Positions 26,625-34,860 of a stretch of 64,000 nucleotides of DNA are shown here, one piece after another. Position numbers and translations under genes: made by a program. Each line of letters starts with the position of its first letter. Position 1 is the first letter of the stretch. The stretch comes from Anaerostipes butyraticus (GTDB lineage Bacteria > Bacillota > Clostridia > Lachnospirales > Lachnospiraceae), in contig NZ_BLYI01000043.1 in assembly GCF_016586355.1 (NCBI RefSeq), positions 124,001-188,000 of the forward strand. Reading direction: 5' to 3'. The notes under the pieces were generated by a model. It saw only the letters and a program-made list of their open reading frames with translations, ran no database searches and was not told the DNA's origin.

Positions 26625-27131
26625 TTATGCGTTTCTTCCGCAGCACTTCTTATATTTCTTGCCGCTTCCGCAAGGACAAGGATCGTTGCGTCCGATTTTC
26701 TTTCCTTTTACTACAGTGCCGGAATTTCTGGACTCTTTGTACAATTCTTTTCTTCTTTCCTCTGTCAAGATATCGTCCCAAGCATCTAAAGTATACAGCC
26801 ATTCCGCACGGCATCCTACCATGTTGTAGTATAATTTTTCATAGTCGATATCTAAGGATACCTGTGTATTCTCGTCCATCTCCTCAATCGGATTCGGCTC
26901 TTTTAAACTGTCGTTGATTCCGTCCAGGAATCCGACCATAGTCTGAAGATCTGTCTCATATTTGTCTGCCAGCTCTTTTACGGTTCCTGTCACGACAACA
27001 TCTCTGTCTGCCAGCAGTTTCTCATAAATTCCTTTTTCAATATTGAAATATGTAAGCCAGAACTGCTGTCCTTCTTTTGTTCTGTCGTCAAATTTATAAG
27101 CGTAATCACGCCATTCCTGTAATAATCCCAT
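26625..27131 (-). CDS. SEC-C zinc-motif protein
   Basis: 168 residues from the ATG at 27131 (AAGGA, 9-base spacing); more upstream in-frame starts have no site. An acidic helical N-terminal domain of about 140 residues is followed by a SEC-C knuckle, [17 protein letters not shown], at the very end, with the C-x-C and CC zinc ligands. SEC-C tails (as on SecA) bind zinc and contact ribosomes or SecB-like partners; the N-terminal domain is unnamed to me. A second SEC-C protein is at 36977-38296 in the accessory island. Confidence 0.8.
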   Translation of the reverse strand: MGLLQEWRDYAYKFDDRTKEGQQFWLTYFNIEKGIYEKLLADRDVVVTGTVKELADKYETDLQTMVGFLDGINDSLKEPNPIEEMDENTQVSLDIDYEKLYYNMVGCRAEWLYTLDAWDDILTEERRKELYKESRNSGTVVKGKKIGRNDPCPCGSGKKYKKCCGRNA

Positions 27132-27280
27132 TTTTTTCCATCCTTTTCTTCTACTATAAAACATGTTATTACCTCTGCTACTATAACAAATTCCGTGCAA
27201 CTTTTCAATATCTATCATGATCTGGGAAAAAATTTTTGAAAAGAATGTATAAACTTATGCTGCCGGGACATAATAGTACT

Positions 27281-27424
27281 ATCCAATCGATGATTGGATG
27301 CGAAATACTTATCCTCCCCTATTAAGTATAGGACAGGGGAAAACTCCTGTTTCAGCCGTTTTTCCCTGTCCCTACATACCATCACCCTGTCCTGAGAAGA
27401 AATTCCCTGGAGGATTCTTTTTAA
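27281..27424 (+). ncRNA. candidate structured RNA or leader
   Basis: In the 380-base gap between divergent genes. Elements: hairpin ATCCAATC-GAT-GATTGGAT (27281-27299); GGACAGGGG (27331-27339), which can pair with either of two copies of CCCTGTCC (27364-27371 or 27385-27392); and inverted ATACTT/AAGTAT around 27305-27329. The end shows an imperfect hairpin with T5 (about 27397-27424). I recognise no known RNA family and no convincing promoter; the strand is assumed from the T-run and the gene downstream. Confidence 0.3.
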
Positions 27425-27447
27425 AACGCAGGTAGCCAGATAAAAAA

Positions 27448-27494
27448 AAATATGCTAGGATTAGTTTGAACCAGACCAATCCTGGCATATTTTT
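27448..27494 (+). terminator. terminator-like hairpin just upstream of small membrane gene
   Basis: AAATATGC-t-AGGATT pairs with AATCCT-g-GCATATT, then T6. The T-run ends 3 bases before the AGAAAGGA ribosome site of the gene at 27512, so it is either the end of an upstream RNA or an attenuator. Confidence 0.65.
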
Positions 27495-27511
27495 TAGAAA
27501 GGATTATTGAT

Positions 27512-27724
27512 ATGTTTTCAACGATCAAAAGAATCTTAGCCCTGCTGATCGTACTGTCTCTTCTGGCAGTTGCCGGGCTGACTCTATTTTTTGCCGTTAC
27601 CGGCAGCGAATATTTCTGGGGCATGCTTGTCCTGATGTTTTTTTACCCGGTTTTTCTATGGGCCATGGCCCTGGTCCATAAATGGGCAAAAAAATCAAAA
27701 GAGGAGAATCAGAACCGCTCTTAA
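27512..27724 (+). CDS. small two-helix membrane protein, unknown
   Basis: 70 residues with AGAAAGGA 9 bases upstream. Two hydrophobic segments (about 7-28 and 34-54), a short charged C-terminal tail (KWAKKSKEENQNRS), and a positive-inside pattern that predicts both ends in the cytoplasm. No family recognised. Its stop codon overlaps the convergent rarA stop (shared TTAA at 27721-27724), and no terminator separates the two. Confidence 0.7.
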   Translation: MFSTIKRILALLIVLSLLAVAGLTLFFAVTGSEYFWGMLVLMFFYPVFLWAMALVHKWAKKSKEENQNRS

Positions 27725-29046
27725 TCTTCCCGGTTCCGGATATGCTCTAGATATGCTTTGATTTTCTTTTCATAGCCGTTATCTGACGGCTCATAAAATG
27801 TCGTGCCCATCAGTTCCTCTGGAAGATACTGCTGTTTTACATAATGTTCCGGGTAATCATGGGCATATTTATATCCGATTCCATGTCCCAGTTTCTGCGC
27901 CCCTTTATAGTGGGCGTCTTTTAAATGATTCGGCACTTCTCCGATCTTACGGCTGCGCACAGCTTTCAGAGCATCATCGATCGCCATGCAGGCAGAATTG
28001 CTCTTTGGCGCACATGCCACATAAGATGCAGCCTGAGCCAGAATGATCCTCGCTTCCGGAAGTCCGATCCGCTCCACCGCCTGAGAAGCCGCAACGGCTA
28101 CCTGAATGGCCTGCGGATCTGCATTTCCCACGTCCTCCGAAGCGCATATCATGATACGCCTGGCAATAAACGTTACACTTTCTCCGGCATCGATCATACG
28201 GGCCAGATAATAAACTGCCGCATCCGGATCTGAACCTCTCATACTCTTTATAAACGCGGATATCACATCATAATGATTATCCCCGTCTTTATCATAGCGG
28301 ACGACCCGCCTCTGAATGCATTCCTGGGCAACTTCCAGACTGAGTACAATCTCTCCATTTTTATCCGGCTCTGTGGTCAGAATGCCGAGTTCTACCGCAT
28401 TTAACGCGCTTCTTGCGTCTCCTTCCGCCATATCCGCAAGAAAATCCATGGCTTCTTCCGTAATCTTCGCATGATAAACGCCCATGCCCTTTTCTTCATC
28501 ATAAACTGCCCTGCGGATCAATTCCTTGATATCATCCTTATCCAGCGAATACAGCTGGAACACATTGGAACGGGAGATCAGAGCCTGATTGACCTCAAAA
28601 TACGGATTCTCCGTTGTGGCTCCGATCAGGATCACCGTCCCGTCTTCCACAAACGGAAGCAGATAATCCTGCTGCGCCTTATTAAACCGGTGGATCTCAT
28701 CGATAAATAAGATGGTCTTTTTCTGATACATTCCCAGTGCTTCTTTTGCATTGCGCACGGCTTCCTGCATTTCTTTTTTGCCGGATGTCGTCGCGTTCAT
28801 CTGCACAAAATTTGCCTTTGTGGTATTGGCGATCACTTTTGCCAGGGTCGTCTTCCCCGTACCCGGCGGCCCATAGAAAATGATCGAACTTAATTTATCT
28901 GCCTTAATGGCCCGGTAAAGGAGTTTATCCTTTCCGATAATATGAGACTGTCCCACCACTTCATCCAAAGTTGTCGGACGCATTCTCCCTGCCAGAGGCG
29001 CCTCTTTTTCTTTGTTCATTTCTCTTGCATAGTCAAATAAATCCAT
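27721..29046 (-). CDS. rarA: replication-associated recombination protein RarA/MgsA
   Basis: 441 residues. AAA+ ATPase with Walker A YGPPGTGKTTLAK (about residue 53), Walker B ILFIDEIHRFNKAQQD, sensor 1 ATTENP and a clamp-loader-like C-terminal domain ending in the YAHDYPEHYVKQQYLPEEL region (split here by its turn). It acts at stalled replication forks. The start has GGAGGAAAACG upstream. Confidence 0.96.
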   Translation of the reverse strand: MDLFDYAREMNKEKEAPLAGRMRPTTLDEVVGQSHIIGKDKLLYRAIKADKLSSIIFYGPPGTGKTTLAKVIANTTKANFVQMNATTSGKKEMQEAVRNAKEALGMYQKKTILFIDEIHRFNKAQQDYLLPFVEDGTVILIGATTENPYFEVNQALISRSNVFQLYSLDKDDIKELIRRAVYDEEKGMGVYHAKITEEAMDFLADMAEGDARSALNAVELGILTTEPDKNGEIVLSLEVAQECIQRRVVRYDKDGDNHYDVISAFIKSMRGSDPDAAVYYLARMIDAGESVTFIARRIMICASEDVGNADPQAIQVAVAASQAVERIGLPEARIILAQAASYVACAPKSNSACMAIDDALKAVRSRKIGEVPNHLKDAHYKGAQKLGHGIGYKYAHDYPEHYVKQQYLPEELMGTTFYEPSDNGYEKKIKAYLEHIRNRED

Positions 29047-29145
29047 CGTTTTCCTCCAAAAATTATCTTAGCACAGCGTCTCTGCAAAATCCACGAATTC
29101 TTAAGAGTTTTTTTATAAATAGGACATGAATTTATCATATTACTC

Positions 29146-29154
29146 TGCTATAAT
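29146..29154 (+). promoter_or_regulatory. extended -10 promoter
   Basis: TGC directly before TATAAT (29149-29154); the -35 region (ATGAAT) is weak, as is common with extended -10 promoters. The gene start is 40 bases downstream. Confidence 0.5.
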
Positions 29155-29193
29155 GATATACAGTAAATAACAAAGCACCATACTGGAGTTATT

Positions 29194-29811
29194 ATGGGTA
29201 AAATATTAGTTGAAAAGATTTCTTACACGGAAGTAACGAAGAATATCAGCCAGGCTGAGTACAACCGGACACAGGAAGAATATCTTTTGTCCCGGTCTCC
29301 GGAGAAGTACATGATCAGTCTTCCGATCCGGGTCCTGATGTTTCAGGGCGTTGAAGAACACCCTCTGTTTACATATTATTTTTTCGAAGAGAACAGAGAA
29401 GATCTTTTCTTAATTCAGCGGCAGCGGAAAAACGGAGTCGTGAATAAGACCAAATATTCTCTCACGATGGATCAGGGCCGTAAGATCCTCCATGGGGACT
29501 ACCAGTTCCTCCTGGACAGCGATGAGCCTGCATTCAACTCGCTTTACTTCCAATTTACAGTAAACCGGCTGCGGCCGACCTATAAGAAAGAATGCATCCG
29601 CAAAATCTTTCATCAGAATCGTTTTCTGGACGAGATTGTCGATATTTCGATTGTGCGGACTCCGTACGCGGGAGAAGATTTCTTCGATGAAGAACCCGCA
29701 AAGCTGAAGACGATCAATTCAAACAATCTTCGCCGCAACACAAGACAATATCTGACTCTTTCAGAACCGATGAAAAACCTTCTGAGTTTTGAAAACTCAT
29801 TACTTGAATAA
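29194..29811 (+). CDS. hypothetical protein, 205 aa
   Basis: CTGGAG lies 5 bases before the ATG. A soluble mixed alpha/beta protein without signal peptide or membrane segment, rich in Y, F and charged residues, with several R-x-x-R basic patches (RQRKNG; NNLRRNTRQY). I see no catalytic motif and do not recognise the family. It has its own promoter and terminator. Neighbours (rarA, spoIIID) give no functional hint. Confidence 0.75.
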   Translation: MGKILVEKISYTEVTKNISQAEYNRTQEEYLLSRSPEKYMISLPIRVLMFQGVEEHPLFTYYFFEENREDLFLIQRQRKNGVVNKTKYSLTMDQGRKILHGDYQFLLDSDEPAFNSLYFQFTVNRLRPTYKKECIRKIFHQNRFLDEIVDISIVRTPYAGEDFFDEEPAKLKTINSNNLRRNTRQYLTLSEPMKNLLSFENSLLE

Positions 29812-29820
29812 TTACAATGG

Positions 29821-29852
29821 CAGGTACTTCCTTTTGGAGGTGCCTGTTTTTT
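29821..29852 (+). terminator. intrinsic terminator
   Basis: 11-bp stem CAGGTACTTCC/GGAGGTGCCTG (two G-T pairs), loop TTTT, then T6. Confidence 0.88.
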
Positions 29853-29883
29853 GCATCATGTGCTCTGTTCTCCTGTCCGGTCT

Positions 29884-30138
29884 TCATCCATGCTGATGAA
29901 GATATTTTTCTCTCGTGGCAAATCCCCCTCTGATGTGACGTTCCTGTTTGTTCACATTCAGCACCTTCCTTGCCTCCCCTGCCAGAGCCGGATTGATCTT
30001 AAGGAGGCGTTCCGTCACATCCTTATGTACCGTGGATTTGGACACCCCGAAAATCTTCGCCGTCTGGCGCACCGTTGCCTTGTGCTCGATGATATAATAC
30101 GCTATTTCTACCGCCCTCTCCTCAATATAATCTTTCAT
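29884..30138 (-). CDS. spoIIID: sporulation transcriptional regulator SpoIIID
   Basis: 84 residues, as usual. Helix-turn-helix ATVRQTAKIFGVSKSTVHKD near residues 21-40 and the basic C-terminal helix region (RKVLNVNKQERHIRGG) are diagnostic. A mother-cell DNA-binding protein that adjusts SigE and SigK genes. The ribosome site GAGG is buried in the 3' arm of a hairpin (30146-30182) 7 bases before the ATG, so translation may depend on opening that hairpin. The leader carries a copy of the 3' end of a CobW-type gene. Confidence 0.95.
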   Translation of the reverse strand: MKDYIEERAVEIAYYIIEHKATVRQTAKIFGVSKSTVHKDVTERLLKINPALAGEARKVLNVNKQERHIRGGFATREKYLHQHG

Positions 30139-30145
30139 AAAAAGA

Positions 30146-30182
30146 CCTCTGCATAATTTGTTTTTTACAATCTATGCAGAGG
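30146..30182 (-). promoter_or_regulatory. hairpin in spoIIID leader that sequesters the ribosome site
   Basis: Minus-strand stem CCTCTGCATA/TATGCAGAGG, loop of 17 bases, followed by TCTTTTT and the ATG. It looks like a terminator but includes the Shine-Dalgarno of spoIIID. It resembles the terminator at 38528-38567 (same CCTCTGC arm), which follows the CobW gene. Confidence 0.6.
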
Positions 30183-30200
30183 ATTTTTATAGTATGTCTC

Positions 30201-30221
30201 TTAGAAATAAACTAACGTCTG
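30201..30221. repeat. left 21-bp direct repeat of accessory island
   Basis: Identical to 38582-38602 (begins TTAGAAATAAACTAACG). At 38582 it encodes the last six residues and stop of the CobW/DUF1980 gene (QTLVYF). Both copies have a CCTCTGC hairpin 17-18 bases to the left. An identical 21-mer by chance in 64 kb is very unlikely. It is att-like. Confidence 0.75.
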
Positions 30222-30361
30222 CAGATATATTCTCCCTATGTGACTCCATAATACATATAAACCAAATATTGATTTTCGTGCATCTCTTTCACCTTATTTT
30301 TATCTTATTCATCTTTCGGTTTCCGAAACGGTTCCTGAAGCCATACCCCTCAGATTAAAAT

Positions 30362-31447
30362 TTATCTTTTCAATCCCGTCAGTCCAGCTGTATCATCTTC
30401 ACTACGATACTCAATCTCAACTCTGTTCTTCACAGGAGCCTTTGATTCTTTCTCTGTCTTATGATCAAACGATATAATAATCCATGTCTGGATCAGCTTT
30501 TCAAGATCCAGTTTACCTTTCATAAAGCTGCTGACAGCTTTCAGAAATCTTTCCAGTCCTAACAGTCTTCCTCTGTAGTATTCCAATTCAATGTAATTCT
30601 TGATCTCATCATGTGAAAAATTTCCAGTGGGGCTGTTGTCATCCACAGCATAAATAAAACACTTTCTTTCCTTTGTCTTTTTATCTTCTAATATAGAATC
30701 AACGACAACCAGCTGGTGCTTTTTTCGGGAAATAAGATCCGGATAAGACAACTCAGCGTAGACAATATCGCCGGTCTCAAATGGGACAGGAATATTAAAA
30801 TGTATCCTTTCAAAAGAAGACATTATTTGTGAGCGTCTAAATTCTAGAGATTCTAGATGCTCCCAAGAATTCTTTGTAAAATCAGGAACAAAGGCAAGGA
30901 TTTCCAATCTTTCATTCATAGAAACCTTGACCCTGGAATGTGATGTTAGCGTCTGCCTTCGAACAATGATTTCAGTAGTCACTTTATTTCCAACTCTATC
31001 GGCCCAATAAATATCTTCCTGAATTTCCTTTTTACATTCCGATAAACTCGAAAAGGCATTATCAAAATTTTCTCCTGTTTGATAACATCCAGGCAGAGCT
31101 GCTCTATCGTCAAACAAACCTGTTCTAAGTCCCGTTACGATTGTAAATTTATAAAAATATACTCCGTCCTCTTTCTTATTGAATTCATCGAGAAGCTCTT
31201 GCTGCAGATTCATATATTGTCTTAAAAATTCATGAACACTTTCAATTCCATTCTGTTTCATACTGTCAGGCAATGGATAATCTGGCATGGTATCGATAAT
31301 CTCCTGCCAGGCGTCAAGTCTTTCAATCAGAGTCGCATCCGGACACTGCCAGATAATATAAGCCGTCTCCAGCGAAGAAAATGTATAATTGATTTTTTTC
31401 AGATGTTCCCGAACTGATTTTGATTGGATAAAACGATAAATATTCAT
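30362..31447 (-). CDS. unknown protein, paralogue of the divergent gene at 31612
   Basis: 361 residues from the ATG at 31447 (GGAGG, 9-base spacing); an in-frame ATG-like start 90 bases upstream has none. The first about 110 residues match the divergent neighbour (S-x-x-VR-x-HL, then LE-x-A-x-x-x-WQC, then AWQEII-x-T-x-PD, then QQEL). A shared later piece is P-x-PF-x-x-GD-x-x-Y (about residue 230). It is soluble, without a signal. The C-terminal third (LEYYRGRLLGLERFLKAV) differs from the neighbour. I recognise no family. Inside the repeat-bounded island. Confidence 0.75.
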   Translation of the reverse strand: MNIYRFIQSKSVREHLKKINYTFSSLETAYIIWQCPDATLIERLDAWQEIIDTMPDYPLPDSMKQNGIESVHEFLRQYMNLQQELLDEFNKKEDGVYFYKFTIVTGLRTGLFDDRAALPGCYQTGENFDNAFSSLSECKKEIQEDIYWADRVGNKVTTEIIVRRQTLTSHSRVKVSMNERLEILAFVPDFTKNSWEHLESLEFRRSQIMSSFERIHFNIPVPFETGDIVYAELSYPDLISRKKHQLVVVDSILEDKKTKERKCFIYAVDDNSPTGNFSHDEIKNYIELEYYRGRLLGLERFLKAVSSFMKGKLDLEKLIQTWIIISFDHKTEKESKAPVKNRVEIEYRSEDDTAGLTGLKR

Positions 31448-31611
31448 AAGTAATGACCTCCTTCTTTTTTTCACTAACTTGGGAAAATCCCCTTTGTTTT
31501 TCTTGTTGAAGTAAATATAGCAAGAGCAGTGAGTCAAAATAGGTCCACGGTGGATGGTATCCTAATCCCTGTAAAAAGAAATTCTAAAGCAAAAAGAAAG
31601 GGGAAACATCC

Positions 31612-32538
31612 ATGATAGATTTTATAAAATTTGTCAATTCTGATACTGTTCGTAATCATTTACAACAAATTCGGTATCAACCAACAGCTCTGGAAGCCGC
31701 CTGGCTTACCTGGCAGTGTGAAACGATCAGTATAGAAGAAAAATACACTGCCTGGCAAGAGATCATAGAAACTCTCCCTGACTGTCCGACCGGCAGCCTA
31801 ACAATGGGACTAAAAGCGAAGTACAGAGACAGCACACATACTTTCCTGCAGGCATACATTGCACAGCAGGAAGAACTGGTCAGTACATTTTATCAAACGA
31901 ATGAGCCCGCGGTTTATTATGCAAAATACCAGATTCTTCCGAAAGGAGAACGCTTCTGGCGAGAATACCGCAGCATCGAAAGAAGTTTTCCTTCTCTGGA
32001 GACATGTCTGCAGGCTGTCCCAAAAGATGAAGGAAAACTATTTCATATAACGATTTACAAAGAGAACCTCAACGGGGATTTTCTGACAGCCGCCAGATTC
32101 CTCCCGGATCACAGGCTTGCATTTGTGGATGCGCGTCCAGGTTCCATGTGTGCTGTTAATATGGGAAAAGACAAATGGGTCCTGTACACCGGCGTGCTTT
32201 ATTTCCCAGGGACAACTTCTATTTCTATCCAGAAGAATTTTCCCTTACCCTTTCACTCCGGAGATTTTCTTTACAATCCAAATATGCCAGAAGGAAGGTT
32301 CTGTGGTGGAATCTTTGTCACCGCAGAGACAGAACTTCATGACACATATGGATTTTTTCTGCGTGATGATAAGCCAGACACTATAGTGCCTCTTGTCCCA
32401 AATCTGTTGGACTGCGAATATTATCCGGTGGATGCTCTGCCTGAGTCGTATCGGATTTTACCTCTGCTTATCAACTTCTTAAAAATAAAATATGATGCCT
32501 GGTATTACTGGTCAAATTATACAGATTCCATTGATTGA
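31612..32538 (+). CDS. unknown protein, paralogue of the divergent gene at 30362
   Basis: 308 residues; AAAGGGG lies 8 bases before the ATG. It shares the N-terminal domain with the neighbour (FVNSDTVRNHL, LEAAWLTWQC, TAWQEIIETLPD, AQQEELV) and the P-LPFHSGDFLY element near residue 217, then ends with a tyrosine-rich tail. It is shorter in the middle. No catalytic motif or membrane segment. Head-to-head with its paralogue across 164 bases, which probably hold both promoters. Function unknown. Confidence 0.75.
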   Translation: MIDFIKFVNSDTVRNHLQQIRYQPTALEAAWLTWQCETISIEEKYTAWQEIIETLPDCPTGSLTMGLKAKYRDSTHTFLQAYIAQQEELVSTFYQTNEPAVYYAKYQILPKGERFWREYRSIERSFPSLETCLQAVPKDEGKLFHITIYKENLNGDFLTAARFLPDHRLAFVDARPGSMCAVNMGKDKWVLYTGVLYFPGTTSISIQKNFPLPFHSGDFLYNPNMPEGRFCGGIFVTAETELHDTYGFFLRDDKPDTIVPLVPNLLDCEYYPVDALPESYRILPLLINFLKIKYDAWYYWSNYTDSID

Positions 32539-32559
32539 ATAACATGACCCTTTGCTTCC

Positions 32560-32692
32560 CTCTCCTGCTGTGCCTGAGGATGATGAAACAGATTTCGGCA
32601 AAATGGCCCTTTTATTTCTGTAGAATTTACAAAAGTTCCAACAGGAATGCGTCTTGAAGAATTTATTGATTTAATGGTAAATAACAAAGAAT
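32560..32692 (+). pseudogene. possible gene remnant
   Basis: Coding-like text in two frames: P-E-D-D-E-T-D-F-G-K-M-A-L-L-F-L ending at a TAG, then, one frame over, EFTKVPTGMRLEEFIDLMVN up to a natural stop 3 bases before a strong terminator. This fits the decayed 3' end of a gene. It is not similar to the paralogue upstream. Weak evidence. Confidence 0.3.
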
Positions 32693-32694
32693 AG

Positions 32695-32738
32695 AAAAAA
32701 GTCCGTTATCAGCCTGAAAGCTGATTGCGGACTTTTTT
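32695..32738. terminator. bidirectional terminator
   Basis: Stem AAAAAAGTCCG/CGGACTTTTTT plus inner ATCAGC/GCTGAT; T6 on both strands. Confidence 0.88.
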
Positions 32739-32802
32739 CAAAAATAGCGAAGTTGTTCTATATGCAATAATTCTCCGTTAATACTATAATATCTTTCAAA
32801 TA

Positions 32803-33588
32803 TTATAAATTTATTCCAAAAGGCCATTCCGTTAATTCCCATAAAAATGCATTTGGATATACCTTTTTATCTTTCACGAACTTTTCTATTTCCCTCTGAC
32901 AAGACATATAATTTTTTTCATAATCAACAAATTTACTCCAAGATTTTTCTTTATATTTATCTTTTCCCAAAAAGGCCATTAATACATAACTATCAATTGG
33001 AACATGAAAATATGGAACAAGATAATCTAAATCATTCCATCCCTCACATTTATAATAAATATAAATATATTTTATCATCATGTTAACTAATTTTTGAGCT
33101 TGACCGTAAGTAAATACTTTACAAGTTATATTTTCATCTATATGTCCCAAAAGTTTTGAAATCTTTACTGTACTTTTCATTTTATCTTTTGCTTCTAAAC
33201 CTTCAACGTCACAATCGATGTCTACAATTTTTTTACATAATTTCTTGTGCCACTCGTCAAAATCAAATTTCGAATTAATAGAAAAAAGTTCTGTTAATGA
33301 ATAATTCTCTTCTTTTATGAACGAGCTCTTTATATAGTTTTTTATTGCAACTTTAACATTTTCTCTATTGCTGGCAGCCCGTTTACTATCACCTTCTATG
33401 TAATCTTTATACTCCACTCTATCTTTATGATATGCAACTGTATGTGTTGCCATATCCTTATATGCCATATTAAAGGCACGATCAAAAATTTTCTTTTTTC
33501 TTGAATCCTTATCCTCGTTATACTCGTAATAAATACCAGTCAAAAAATTCAATATTTTCTTAGGTACTTCTATTTGTTTCTCCATCAT
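32803..33588 (-). CDS. AT-rich unknown protein downstream of WYL regulator
   Basis: 261 residues; GGAGG lies 6 bases before the first of two ATGs. Base composition is far more AT-rich than all neighbours, a sign of recent transfer. Soluble, Lys/Tyr/Asp-rich and mostly helical. Notable segments: TYGQAQKLVNMMIKYIYIY (about 170), VPIDSYVLMAF (about 200) and a closing ELTEWPFG. I have seen F-x-Y-G-x-A-Q-K and P-I-D-S-like pairs in uncharacterised bacterial proteins but cannot name a family. It follows a WYL regulator by 13 bases, so it is probably its target. WYL genes often guard defence systems; that role is only inferred. Confidence 0.7.
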   Translation of the reverse strand: MMEKQIEVPKKILNFLTGIYYEYNEDKDSRKKKIFDRAFNMAYKDMATHTVAYHKDRVEYKDYIEGDSKRAASNRENVKVAIKNYIKSSFIKEENYSLTELFSINSKFDFDEWHKKLCKKIVDIDCDVEGLEAKDKMKSTVKISKLLGHIDENITCKVFTYGQAQKLVNMMIKYIYIYYKCEGWNDLDYLVPYFHVPIDSYVLMAFLGKDKYKEKSWSKFVDYEKNYMSCQREIEKFVKDKKVYPNAFLWELTEWPFGINL

Positions 33589-33601
33589 TACTATCCTCCA
33601 T

Positions 33602-34696
33602 CTACTGATACACTTCCACTGCTCTTTTCAACTTTTCTCTCAGTCTCTCCCTCATACTCTCCGGCTTTAACACTTCTACATCTGGCGCAAAATTTTTCGC
33701 AAACTGCAGCATTGACCGCTCGTTTGTCTTTGTCGTGACCGTCACGTGTGTCTCATCTTCATTCGAAAATATCACATCCTTCCCAAACATATCGATTACA
33801 TCCGTAATCATGGGCTTTACGATCCGGAATGTTACATGAACAGTCTCACTGGAATACATATATACATGTTCTTTCATGTATTCTGCAAGATCCAGATTCT
33901 GATGACCGGACCACTTTAATTCCCGAAAAAACTTTCCCTTCTCATCCAGGATTTTTATATTCCGTATGCGGTCAATCCGGTAATTGGAAACATCATCATA
34001 TTTGTCATAATTACAGATCAGATAATATTTTCCCTCCTTTGCCGCTATCTGATAAGGTGTGATAATATATTCTCTGACACTTCCATCTTCCCTCTTTTTT
34101 GAATGAAGTTTTTTATCGGTTAGATATTCCACATATTCAAATGATACTTTGCGATTCTTATTGATTGCCTCATCCAGTACATCAATATTATAAAAGAGTT
34201 GTTTATTGTCTGTTTTGTCCTCCGGAAGCGTAGCGATATATCTGACTCTGGATTTAAAATAAATATTTGAAAGACCCTCAAGTTTCTCTATCAACTCTTT
34301 ACACTGGCTGTAAGGAATATGTTTGGAAAAAAGGAGCCCGTCAATGAGCAGTCTCAGCTCCCCATCTGTAAATTCCCTTTTCAGGTAAAAATCCGACCAT
34401 AATTCATTTTCCTTCATAATCGGTTTTCCTGTCTTACTGTCTCTGAGGATTTCGCCGGTCTGTTTATCTCTCACCGGTATATTTCTGATTGTCTCACTGT
34501 ATTCGATATCATAGCCACAGTCCATTAGATTCAGCAGATTCCGGCGGATTGCTTTCCGATCCGCTTTCATGTCATATTCATTTTTCAAAATATCCGCTAT
34601 CTTCTTCTGACTCAGTCGATGATCTTCGTCAGTATATTTGCGCAAAACATCCAGGATATTCAGGATTAAGAGTTTTTTAGGCTGTTTTGTATACAT
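33602..34696 (-). CDS. WYL domain-containing transcriptional regulator
   Basis: 364 residues. N-terminal HTH (LSQKKIADILKNEYDMKADR, then KAIRRNLLNLMDCGYDIEY), a middle region with KPIMKENELWSDFYLKREF, then a WYL domain (VSFEYVEYL; ITPYQIAAKEGKYYLICNY; the YRIDRIRNIKIL arginines) and a C-terminal WCX extension. WYL domains bind nucleic acid or nucleotides, and BrxR/CapW-type members repress phage-defence operons. First gene of a two-gene operon with a canonical promoter (34723-34751). Confidence 0.9.
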   Translation of the reverse strand: MYTKQPKKLLILNILDVLRKYTDEDHRLSQKKIADILKNEYDMKADRKAIRRNLLNLMDCGYDIEYSETIRNIPVRDKQTGEILRDSKTGKPIMKENELWSDFYLKREFTDGELRLLIDGLLFSKHIPYSQCKELIEKLEGLSNIYFKSRVRYIATLPEDKTDNKQLFYNIDVLDEAINKNRKVSFEYVEYLTDKKLHSKKREDGSVREYIITPYQIAAKEGKYYLICNYDKYDDVSNYRIDRIRNIKILDEKGKFFRELKWSGHQNLDLAEYMKEHVYMYSSETVHVTFRIVKPMITDVIDMFGKDVIFSNEDETHVTVTTKTNERSMLQFAKNFAPDVEVLKPESMRERLREKLKRAVEVYQ

Positions 34697-34722
34697 AATT
34701 ATTCTTCAACACCTTTGTTATA

Positions 34723-34751
34723 TTTATAAAAAATATTTGCTGCATTTTCAA
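34723..34751 (-). promoter_or_regulatory. SigA promoter of the WYL operon
   Basis: Minus-strand TTGAAA (34751-34746), 17-base spacer, TATAAA (34728-34723). Palindromic CATG-TGT-CATG at 34763-34773 lies just upstream of the -35. Confidence 0.6.
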
Positions 34752-34811
34752 TGTTCATAATTCATGTGTCATGTTTCCTTTTATTTTGCTTTTTCTACAG
34801 GATAAGTCATT

Positions 34812-34835
34812 ATATGGGACAAAATAGCCCCATAT
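34812..34835. other. 7-10-7 inverted repeat between fic and WYL genes
   Basis: ATATGGG, 10 bases, CCCATAT. No T-run, so not a clear terminator; it could be an operator or a weak hairpin. Confidence 0.35.
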
Positions 34836-34860
34836 TCTAATCTTTAATTCCCGCTGGATC

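Noticed and set aside
30147-30361. Small ORF (about 15 residues, MHENQYLVY start) on the minus strand upstream of spoIIID
   Set aside because: GGTGAAAGAG precedes it, but the frame is too short and without context to support a gene.
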